64,000 bases of DNA from Sabellastarte sp. h YS-2021. Lineage: Eukaryota; Annelida; Polychaeta; Sabellida; Sabellidae. Positions 38,736-47,727 of the stretch are shown piece by piece (positions within the stretch are counted from its first letter, which is position 1; each line of letters opens with the position of its first letter). Made by a program: the position numbers and the translations under genes. Location of the stretch: contig OZ024927.1 in the NCBI GenBank assembly GCA_964017235.1, forward strand, positions 54,937,293 to 55,001,292, in the 5' to 3' direction. The notes under the pieces are model-generated. The model was not told the origin of the DNA. It saw only the letters and a list, made by a program, of their open reading frames with translations, and searched no databases.

Positions 38736-38904
38736 AAGCAGAGGTCAGTATTTCAACTACATAACTCCAAGCCCGAAAGACACCCAAGATGATGCTATCC
38801 CAAATTTGCATGTGAGAATCTGGGATACTGGTTCAGGTAAATGTTTGAATTGCCTCTAGTTTTAAATTGTCACAATTGTTGTCAGTTTCTAAACAACCAA
38901 TAAA

Positions 38905-39643
38905 TTGTATCAAACAATCAGTGCCCATGAGCAGGCTCTGTGTCATCTGTGTTTTGAGTTTCAAAGTAGACGTGAAAAAAGAAAAGGACACAAAAATTGT
39001 CCCCTGCTAATGGTATTCAGAAGTAAAGTACAAAGTTAGCTGTTGAGGTGTAAAAATAGGTGGAAAACCTATTTAAAAGAAATACTGTAAATGCAATAGT
39101 TTTCAAGTTACAATATATTTACTCAACAGTGAGAATCTCAAATATGCTTTTGTTCAGCTTTGCACTGAGCTATATGTCTCTTTTTTACTATGTTATAGCT
39201 GACCAAAAAGTAGGTGAATTACACATTTAAACAAAATTCTCCGAGTGCATTAGTTTCCAAGTTACAAGTGATTTTACTCATTATGGAAGGCACTGAACAG
39301 TCAGAAACAAGCTATTACTCACTAAGCTATTGGGATACACTCCAAAGTTACTCACCATGTTGTAGCTATAGAAAAAAGTAGCTGAATAAGATATTTTAAC
39401 AAAATGCTCTAAATGCAATACTTTTCAAATTATAAGTGATTTAGTGCATGATTTCATGAATTTTTCTACATTAAAAAATATTTTTAAAATTCATAAAAAA
39501 GATCCAGGCCCGAGACTCACACACAGGAATCTACTTGTGTCCTAGTACATATATGCAAGATAAGAGAGAAATCCCTGCAATAGTCAATGAAAGAAATTGT
39601 GATAAAGTGTTGAAATGTAATGGCTCTTGTAATGGCTCTAGCA
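38905..39643 (+). mobile_element. Pearl-like non-autonomous element, short copy (about 2 internal repeats)
   Basis: It has the same head, core and tail as 35085-36374, in the same orientation. The core has unit starts near 39090, 39247 and 39415 only. The tail repeats 'AAGATCCAGGCC' and 'GAGAGAAATCCCTGCAATAG'. The 'CTTGTAATGGCTCT' phrase near 39630 marks the shared right end; the long copy has extra bases before it. Confidence 0.65.
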
Positions 39644-40124
39644 AACAGATCAACGAACAGATTTGCATGCCTTGAACAATTTTTCATCCTCGATAAATAA
39701 GGTATCTTTTAAGAAAATAGCATATCTCTGGTCCTTGTAGTTGCATATGCGTATGCCCATGCCGCAGAGTGAGGACATAATGTCAGCTGACATAAAAACT
39801 GGTTTTTGAAATATACAACTGTCTTTAAAAGCTTATAGCTTCTTGAATTTCATGAGTCGCTGGTAATTTTGAGTAAATAGGCACAAGGTGTAGCAAGTCA
39901 TTTATAACATTATAATAATATAACAATATACCTTATTAACTATTTTTATTTGAGGTTTTGGCAGAAACTAAGTCAGTAATATTTCAAACTAAAAGCATCA
40001 ACTATATTTAAAAATTTACAAAATGGTGTTTGTTATCACCAACATCACCTACCAGATACACCTAATCGTGATTGCTAAGTCTGGTTCTAACAAGAGGAAA
40101 TTAATACGCGTTTGATGAAATGTC
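39644..40124. other. No gene recognised
   Basis: AT-rich spacer between the short pearl-like element and a SINE tail. Confidence 0.4.
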
Positions 40125-40174
40125 AAAGTTGGGGTTTTACATCCTGTTCAACAGCCAGGGTTATATTGGGACAG
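40125..40174 (-). mobile_element. SINE 3' tail fragment
   Basis: Read on the minus strand: 'ATAACCCTGGCTGTTGAACA', then 'GGATGTAAAACCCCAAC'. It is the conserved tail shared by SINEs in this window, with no head. It lies directly beside the 3' end of the L2-like LINE. Confidence 0.6.
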
Positions 40175-40192
40175 TTTTCAACATTGACACTT

Positions 40193-41761
40193 TTCTATTC
40201 TATTCTATTCTATTCTGTACTTTTATAGCGCTTAATCTCTGCAAGGCAGACTCTAAGGCGCAACACCAAAAATCAAGTTTAAGAAATCATCTGTCCATAG
40301 CCGTTGCCAAGTCCAGTACCACGGAGACGCTGGATAGAGTGTATGCTAAGGAGGGAATGCCTTGTGGAAGAGATATGATTTTAACCTTTTCCTGAAACAG
40401 GTGAGAGTTGGGGCAGAACGTACCTCATTAGGCAAATGATTCCAGATTGTGGGGGCATCAAAAGCAAAGCTGTGGCCAAAGTGATTTTTGGATTTATGTA
40501 CAGATGGACAGAATTGAGGAACCTCCAGGAACCTTTTATCTGGATGGTTGTATCTTGTACTATATCTTCCGCAATGAGTGGGCAGAAGAGGACCAAAGTA
40601 ACTGGGATGACCACTGTGAAGAAACTTATAAACTAGAGTGGCAGTTTTGAAGATACAGCGAGATTCAACTGGGAGCCAATGGAGTCGTTTGAGAATAGGA
40701 GATGCCCGCGTGTATTTGTTACAGTTTGTGACAATCCTGGCAAGTGTATTTTGAATACACTGTAGTTTACGCATATTTAGACTGGACAGACTCCTGAAGA
40801 GAGAGTTGCAGTAATCAAGGCGACTGCTCACCAAGGCATTAGCTGCCAGGATAGCAGCCTCATCAGTCAAGTGCTTTCTAACCCGCCTGAGATCACGAAT
40901 TTGAATGAAGCACGTCTTACAAATATTGTGGACATGGTTAGCAAAGGAAAAATTAGCATCAAACCAGACACCAAGGTTCTTAACAACAACTGCAGGATGC
41001 ATGAAATTACCAAATATCTTAACTGGGAGATAGGGATCTAATTTCTTGAGTTGTGCATGGGATCCAAAGATGATAAACTCTGTTTTGTCAGGATTCAGTT
41101 TGAGCATACTTGACGACATCCATTTTTGAACATCCAGAAGACAAGAATTCAGTTTGTTAAAAGCCAGGGCTGCATTTTTGTGAGAGATATGAATAAACAA
41201 CTGCGTGTCGTCTGCATAAAAGTGGTATTTGATTTCAGGATGCGTTCCAATAACCTTACTCAAAGGAGTGGTGTATAAGGAGAACAGCAGAGGACCAAGG
41301 ACGGAGCCTTGTGGTACTCCAAACAACAGCTCATGCAAATCAGAGAGGGTTGACCCAATTTTAATTGCCTGGAAACGGTGGCTGAGATAGGACGTGAACC
41401 ACTTCAAGGCTGTGCCAGACACACCAAACCATGATTTAAGACAATTAAGAAGAGTCGGGTGGTCAATTGTGTCGAACGCAGCTGACAGATCCAGTAAGAC
41501 CAATGCAGTAGGCTCGCCCCGTGATAGTGAGAGATGGATCTCATTTTTGATAAGCAGCAGGGCGGTTTCTGTGGAGTGACCACTTTTGTATGCAGATTGC
41601 CTAGGATTATCAAGATTGTTACTGTTGATATGTTGCATGAGCTGTTTAACAACTACACGCTCCACCAATTTTGACATGAAACATAGTCCTGATACCGGTC
41701 GATAATTTTGTGAGAGTTGAACCCACACAGAAGTGCCAACCTGTGATTGGATGCCAAGCAT
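40193..41761 (-). mobile_element. 5'-truncated L2/CR1-group LINE
   Basis: On the minus strand the element begins inside the reverse-transcriptase domain and runs through its stop at 40346. A 3' UTR of about 150 bp follows, ending 'GCGCTATAAAAGTAC' and an AGAAT pentanucleotide repeat, the short-repeat tail usual in L2/CR1 elements. The endonuclease and first open frame are missing, consistent with incomplete reverse transcription. No clear target duplication was found. Confidence 0.85.
40346..41761 (-). CDS. L2-like non-LTR reverse transcriptase, uninterrupted 471-codon fragment
   Basis: Reverse transcriptase copies LINE RNA into DNA at a nicked target. Motifs in order: 'NYRPVSGL' (residues 19-26), 'STETALL' (63-69), 'LDLSAAFDTIDH' with the first catalytic Asp (90-101), 'GVPQGSVLGPLLFSLY' (148-163) and 'YADDTQLF' with the catalytic Asp pair (182-189). 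Next come 'LNPDKTEF' and 'LGVWFDANFSF', then a C-terminal thumb and tail with 'LHWLPVE' and 'WNHLPNEVR'. A full protein would carry an N-terminal apurinic endonuclease of about 230 residues or more plus the first RT blocks, all absent. The first ATG is simply the first in frame; 'NYRPVSGL' sits only about 18 codons in. There are no internal stops, so the copy may be young, but it cannot be autonomous. The clade (L2 versus other CR1-group) is inferred from motif wording. Confidence 0.85.
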   Translation of the reverse strand: MLGIQSQVGTSVWVQLSQNYRPVSGLCFMSKLVERVVVKQLMQHINSNNLDNPRQSAYKSGHSTETALLLIKNEIHLSLSRGEPTALVLLDLSAAFDTIDHPTLLNCLKSWFGVSGTALKWFTSYLSHRFQAIKIGSTLSDLHELLFGVPQGSVLGPLLFSLYTTPLSKVIGTHPEIKYHFYADDTQLFIHISHKNAALAFNKLNSCLLDVQKWMSSSMLKLNPDKTEFIIFGSHAQLKKLDPYLPVKIFGNFMHPAVVVKNLGVWFDANFSFANHVHNICKTCFIQIRDLRRVRKHLTDEAAILAANALVSSRLDYCNSLFRSLSSLNMRKLQCIQNTLARIVTNCNKYTRASPILKRLHWLPVESRCIFKTATLVYKFLHSGHPSYFGPLLPTHCGRYSTRYNHPDKRFLEVPQFCPSVHKSKNHFGHSFAFDAPTIWNHLPNEVRSAPTLTCFRKRLKSYLFHKAFPP

Positions 41762-41929
41762 GCAAAATCTCTAGGCCACTGAGAACCTCTTCAAGATTTG
41801 TTTAATTCTGTATCACAAATCTCATTGCGATGCAAAACTGAAGTAATAAATAACATCATCTTGTGATGAGATATCAAATGTAATTATAAAGCAACACTTT
41901 AATAAGTTTTTTGCATCTTCATCAGCCAT

Positions 41930-43556
41930 TGATGAATCTTCTGGGTGGCTCCCTACCAATGTTGAATGCAAAGTTAAAATACTTAATAGTATAGAAGTCC
42001 AGGAAACAGAAGTGTTTGACCAGATAAAAATTCTAGACTGTAATAAATCCTATTGGCCCAGATGGAATCTCACCTAAATTTATTAAATTGTCAGGACAGT
42101 CATTGGTCAGACCATTAACTAAACTGTTCAATTTGTCACTTAGCAAGAGAATTTTTCCTTCAAACTGGAAAAAAGCCAATGTCTTGCCATTGCACAAAAA
42201 AATTATCAAAGCAGTATGCCGACAGCTATCATCCTGTATCGTTGCTTTCTATCTTGGGGAAAATTTTTGAACAAGTAGTATTCAAACATGTATACAATCA
42301 CTTTATGGATAATAAGTTAATAAGCCCATGGCAGTCAGGCTTCATTCCTGGTTCTTCAACGATCACACAGTTGTTAGAACTATACAATCAGTTCTCCTGT
42401 GCAGCAGAACAAAGTAAAGACATACGGATAGTGTTTCTAGATATCTCAAAAGCCTTTGACAAAGTATGGCACAGGGGTCTCCTTTATAAGCTACAGCAAT
42501 TTGGCATTCAAGGGTGTTGTTGAAGTGGTTTGAGAACTATTTATCAAATTGTGTGCAACGATTTGTCATAAATGGCCATGTTTCAGTTTGGCAAAGAATT
42601 TTTGCTGGAGTCCCTCAAGGTTCTGTTTTGGGCCCTCTTCTGCTTCTAGTTTATATCCATGACATAACATCAGTGGTAAACTATTGCAACATGTGCCTTT
42701 TTGCAGATGACACTTGCCTACTTGTATCAACCAATAACCACACTGAAGCGGCAATGTTTATTAATCAAGACTTAAACCATATTGAGGAATGGGCTAAACA
42801 ATGGATTGTAAAATTTAGTCCTTCAAAAACTGAGTCTATGGTACTCTCACTGAAAACCAAATCTAATAAACTTTATCCAAGACTGTTACTTAGTAATACA
42901 CCAATAGCAAATGTGCAATCCCACAAGCACATTTCACTATGGATCTTGATTACCTTCAAATGGGATACTCACATCAATAGTTTGGTTGACAAGTGTTCAA
43001 GACGTCTGGGAATCCTCAAAACATTAAAGTATAAACTGCATTGAAAAGCACTTGAAACAATCTTTACTTTATACGTAAGACCAATTTTGGAATATGCAGA
43101 TATCACCTGGTAAGGGGCACCTTAACACCTACTTTATAAGCTAGATTATATAACAAACAAGGCAATGACAGTTCTAACTGGCGCTCCAGTGAGATCAAGT
43201 ATCTCAGATTTATATAGCAAAACATGATGGCTTTCATTATCTAAAAGAAGAGAAATACATGTTTTAAAGATGATGTTTAATGTTGCAAATAACTTAAGTC
43301 CTTCATATTTATCACATATTGTGCCTCCAATTATAAGAAAACATGCTCCACAAGTCGGAAGTTTAAGGAAGCATATCAACTCGAGGACAAATTGTGGGGA
43401 CTTCCCTTCTACAAGAATACGTCTGAAGCCTCTTGATAATCCCTTTCCAGCAATTGGCACAAAGCTGTGGAATGCTCTCCCTCCAAAACTCAAATCACTG
43501 AACTCAATACGCTCATTTAATCAAGAACTACATAAATTGTTGTAAAAGTAAATTCT
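41930..43556 (+). pseudogene. Jockey/CR1-like LINE reverse transcriptase, frameshifted
   Basis: A second, distinct LINE fragment lies head-to-head with the L2-like one. Text is spread over at least three frames: 'PDGIS' and 'LSLSKRIFPSNWKKANVLPL' (near 42060-42190). Then 'HPVSLLSILGKIFEQVV' and 'LDISKAFDKVWHRGLLYKL' with the first catalytic Asp (42179-42523). 'AGVPQGSVLGPLL' and 'FADDTCLL' with the catalytic Asp pair follow in the next frame (42514-43044). After stops near 43044 and 43112, a C-terminal part has 'GTKLWNALPPKLKS' (43270-43545). The shift near 42514 comes just after 'FGIQG'. Endonuclease is absent. It is clearly inactive. Confidence 0.85.
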
Positions 43557-43562
43557 TAATGA

Positions 43563-43625
43563 ATTCTAATATGACTTTAACAGTGCTTAATCTGCATCAA
43601 AAGACAGATCCAAAGGTGCAACAAG
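43563..43625 (-). mobile_element. L2-like LINE 3' tail fragment
   Basis: 'AATTCTAATATGACTTTAAC' then 'AGTGCTTAATCT' and 'AAGGTGCAACA' resemble the 40193 element's 3' end in the same (minus) orientation. It is squeezed between the plus-strand LINE and the satellite. Confidence 0.5.
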
Positions 43626-44500
43626 ATTTTAAAGGTCAAGGTCACTATGACAAGGTCAAAGGTCAAATCAAGGTCACACCATGATGGTGCACACCTACAA
43701 CCTCTAACCAATGTCCCTACCAAGCATCAACTTCCTACACCTTACGGTTTCCAACATATAGCCTGGACAAGATTTTATAGGTCAAGGTCACTACGGCAAG
43801 GTCAAAGGTCAAATCAAGGTCAGACCATGACGTTGCACACCTACACCCCCTAACCAATGTCCCTACCAATATCAACTTCCTACACCTTACGGTTTCTGAG
43901 ATATAGCCCAGACAAGATTTTGTAAGTCAAGGTCACTACAGCAAGGTCAAATCAAAGTCAGACCATGACGTTGCACATCTACACCCCCTAACCAATGTCC
44001 CTACCAAGTATCAACTTCCTACACTTTACGGATTCCGAGATATAGCCCGGACAAGATTTTATAGGTCAAGGTCACTATGGCTACGTCAAAGGTCAAATCA
44101 AGGTCAGTGATGTTGCACACCTTCACCCCCTAACCAATGTCCCTACCAAGTATCAACTTCCTACACCTTACGGTTCCGAGATATAGCCCTGACAACATTT
44201 TATAGGTCAAGGTCACTATGGCAAGGTCAAAGGTCAAATCAAGGTCAGACCATGACATTGCACACCTACACCCCCTAACCAATGTCCCTACCAAGTATCA
44301 ACTTCCTACACCTTACGGTTGCCGAGATACAGCCCGGACAAGATTTTAGAGGTCTAGGTCACTACGGCAAGGTCAAAGGTCAAATCAAGAACAGACTATG
44401 ACTTTGCACACTTACACCCCCTAACCAATGTCCCTACCAAGTATCAACTTCCTACACCTTACGGTTTCTGAGATACAGCCCGGACAAACTTTTTCCCGCC
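43626..44500 (+). repeat. AGGTCA-rich satellite, unit about 139-147 bp, six copies
   Basis: Each unit runs 'GATTTTATAGGTCAAGGTCA', 'AAGGTCAAAGGTCAAATC', 'TTGCACACCTACACCCCCTA', 'CCAATGTCCCTACCAAG', 'ATCAACTTCCTACACCTTAC', then 'GAGATATAGCCCGGACAA'. Unit starts fall near 43633, 43780, 43925, 44064, 44204 and 44351; the array ends in 'TTTTTCCCGCCTCCCGCCCA'. The copies are highly similar. Copy 3 has lost one half-site and copy 4 has a change in another. No coding function is suggested. Confidence 0.9.
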
Positions 44501-45489
44501 TCCCGCCCAACAGGACACCATGGGTGAACACAAAAAATCTTAGACTAACCCACCACTTTATTTCAACTGACAGTATGCAGTGGCACACTAATTCTGACAC
44601 AAAGGAAACTATTTTTTCTGCACAACAATAATGTCCTCTCAAAGTCTACAGAACCTGGATTTTTTTCCATTTAACTATATGCGAATACTTTGAAAAAGTT
44701 TGGTAATATCTCAGAAGCAGAAAAAATGATTTATTTCAAGTTATAAACTGGTGACCTTTGGTTGACTACAAAAGTAGTGAACTAACATAAGTGTACTTGA
44801 ATTATTGCGAATATCTGAAACTTGGGTGAATGGAAAACATGAACTCAGAGAAGAACCAGTCATTTGAACTTAAACCAACACCCAAGTTAAACAGGTAATA
44901 ATGCCAAATAATAAAATGTAGACTCATAAAATAGTAAAAAAACCTTGATTAAAACTGAAAAAGAAATAAACTTCTTCTCTGAGAGGTCCTTGAATCAACC
45001 AAGATTAGTAAATGGACACTTAGATCGGACTCCTGTGGCCATGGGTTTGAATCACAACAATGTGTATTAATATATTTACTTGGGACATACTAGCAGCCTG
45101 TCCACACATACAGAACTGTAACTGTTTAAAGCAATGTAAAATCACAATTTGAACTTTCATTTCCACATGTGCTGGTTCAAATTTTCAGATGGACTTCCTG
45201 TCTTGGATGATTTCCTAGTGAGAAGATGTTATGCACAGAAAAGTGGCTTGCTGTGTCAGTCACAGGTCAAGATTTCAGCCTGCTCCATCACTGTGGAGAT
45301 TTTGTACATTATTTTCTGCACATACTGTACAGATCAAAGTATCCAAAAGAACACAGAATTACTCTTTCAAGTCCACATAGACTTTCCTCAAGTAGTTTTG
45401 TCTTAGGTATTATTACTGAATGACTTTTTTTTTCAAGAATTTGGTGCAGACAAAAGTTATATTTCAGACAAGTCTTTGTATTTTGTACC
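44501..45489. other. No gene recognised
   Basis: AT-rich sequence. A possible decayed SINE head with B-box-like 'GGGTTTGAATC' lies near 45045. The open frames at 45149-45423 have no domain signature. Confidence 0.4.
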
Positions 45490-46370
45490 CATCAGATGGG
45501 TTCATAATGGTTCCATATATGTCAGATTTGGTGGAATAAGAAATACAAAGACTTGGAGCAAGTCTAAGTCCACAGGACCACTGACAAATACTTCTTAGCA
45601 TCAGGCAGTGGACTATGCCTGTGGTCCTTTGGGTATGGTAGCTTCAACAAAAGGTTGTTGCAAAGGTCCATTTATATATGACAGATCTAAATAATTTGTG
45701 CAATATGGCCTCTTGCATCTTTAGTCTAACAATCTATTATCCAACCTTACATTATCCAAAGTCCAAAATTTGTACATGTATTTCCCCAATATCTCCCGAC
45801 AGCAACCTTCGCATATATGCATTTATCACATTTTCATATTTTGACACCTTCTTCAAAACTCATTTCATGGATATCAGTCAAATTTAGTGTGTAGGTCTAC
45901 TTGAGCATCAGGGAGATGTCCATTTTTTGGTAGCCACAAGTCCAAAGGGAACTCAATTCTAGTGACTCTGAGGTAACTGCTTCAATGGCCAATATTCAAA
46001 AATGTCATGGCACTCCTATTTTGTACACCAGTATACATACACCTTAGAAAGAAAGGGGTGAAACTCGGAGCAGTTTCTCATCTATGGTTACTTTAAGGTT
46101 GTTACTAATTTAAGAGCCTTAAATTTAAAAGTTTTTAGAATTCGACATTCAGATATGTTAAATAGGTGTGCTTGGGCATCTGGGTAGACTTTCATCAAGT
46201 CTTTTTGTGTAATATATGGGTACTTTGTGATTTTGGAGAACCAGACAGCCCTGAAAATATCCCCCTTACTCCAGAATGTTTGAGGTATGATGCATTCCTG
46301 TAGGTTTCCAACTCAGATTTAACCATTCAGTTTAACAATGGCTACAAAAACAGACCTGGAGCAAGTCTAA
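45490..46370 (+). repeat. Dispersed repeat block, family shared with 33590-33860
   Basis: It contains 'AAGACTTGGAGCAAGTCTAA' near 45550 and 'GACCTGGAGCAAGTCTAAC' near 46355, plus 'GACTTTCATCAAGTC' near 46185. These match the 33.6 kb copy in inverted orientation. A fragment 'ATATCTCCCGACAGCAACC' near 45790 matches the hairpin end of the 29942-30326 element. Confidence 0.5.
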
Positions 46371-46939
46371 CCTCATGAAATGTCAACTTTGAAGTCCAAA
46401 TCCAAAACTAATTGTAGTGACAAATGTCGCTCCTAAAATAATAATGTTTTCTCACATATGGAGTGAGACAGAGTGATTCTGAAAAGATTTTGGAACCATT
46501 GGGTACAAAGAATTTCACATTAAACAACAAAAAAGCTTTTTTTTTTAATTTTGGCAACCATCTTCGATTTCTGCAGAAAAATATAAATTTGTGTGTATCC
46601 TGTGATTTTAAGTGAATTTTTGATCAGTCTGGCAAAATACCAGCATGCATTAAACATCCACAAAAATTGATCTTCTTAAAATTTGGTGGCCACCATGGAT
46701 GTATGTCAAAAATATAAAATCATGGTAATAAGATAAATAGAGCATTTCTAGTGAATGTTGGAGCCACAGGCTATGAGCAATTGCATATATGGAAAGGTAA
46801 CAAATAAGAGACACAACTAAAAATCAGGAATGTTCTTGGTAACTGTTGAAAATACAAAACCCTGACTGTCAGGTAGATTGGTTTTAAAATCAGTAATGAA
46901 TAAATCATGACTTTAACATAAACAAGCAAGAATTTTCCA
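46371..46939. other. No gene recognised
   Basis: AT-rich sequence downstream of the EMC7 3' end. Confidence 0.4.
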
Positions 46940-47592
46940 CAAAAAAAAAAATCATTTTATTGACAAGTTGATACCACATAAAAACTTCAGTACATGCGTA
47001 ACTCGATCTTTGACATCATTTTTGACAAATTCTGACATTTAATCCACAGAAACTTGAATTCACCCTTTTTCAAATATATTAACACTGGAAAGATAATGAA
47101 TATGCCTCTGGACACAGGCAATTGACAATACACTTAAATTAGAACCAAAAAACAACATCTAATATATATACACACACTAAATTTACCATTATGATAAAAG
47201 CCTAAAATAAAAAATGAAAAATTACAAATTTGAAAACAATCACACAGTAATGCTGTTCAAATCTTTTGTACATAAAACTGTCTACAGTAATTAACTTGGG
47301 ATCTTGTGCAAAAAAAAAAATAAATAAATAAATTTGATTTTTATGTACATAGTGGTGCCATTTGTCTCTTCGCCCTCTGTATAAAAGATAAAGAGTACCA
47401 TTTTGTGACAAAATATTTTCAGCCTAATTTAGATGTATACTTTAAAGATATATGGTGTTATGTATTTCAATAAATACATTATTTGAGACAATAATTTCAC
47501 AAACAATATTTTGCCATGTGTATGTTGAGTAAATTTTGAACATCTCTTCTTAAATGACTTAGCTTGCATAAACTATGCCACACTTGGAGCAA
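46940..47592 (-). other. Probable EMC7 3' UTR
   Basis: This runs from the EMC7 stop to just past the first good minus-strand AATAAA, about 630 bp downstream. The length is inferred; an alternative unrecognised poly(A) signal closer to the stop is possible. Confidence 0.4.
46956..46961 (-). promoter_or_regulatory. Candidate EMC7 poly(A) signal AATAAA
   Basis: TTTATT on the plus strand reads AATAAA for EMC7. A T-rich run follows on the minus strand (46941-46951). Confidence 0.35.
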
Positions 47593-47727
47593 TCACCGCT
47601 TTTTATTTTTATTCTTGATAGCTTTTGGTTTCTGTGGGGTCTTTCCTCCCAGGAGTTTAGTCAACATTTCACTCATATCTGGCATACCTTGCTTTGGATT
47701 CAAAAAGTTCATAGAATTTTGCATCTG
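47593..47727 (-). CDS. EMC7: EMC7 coding exon 5 (cytosolic tail and stop)
   Basis: 45 codons including TGA at 47595-47593, after acceptor TTTCAG|CAGATG. It encodes '[20 protein letters not shown]' and a basic tail. An alternative acceptor three bases downstream would remove one Gln. Confidence 0.9.
   Translation of the reverse strand, partial: QMQNSMNFLNPKQGMPDMSEMLTKLLGGKTPQKPKAIKNKNKKR

Noticed and set aside
35085-39643. CRISPR-like array of regular repeats
   Set aside because: The units are about 150 bp and contiguous without unique spacers, in a eukaryotic genome; they are a minisatellite inside a transposable element.
40381-41652. Open frames on both strands inside the LINE
   Set aside because: Shadows of the 471-codon reverse-transcriptase frame.
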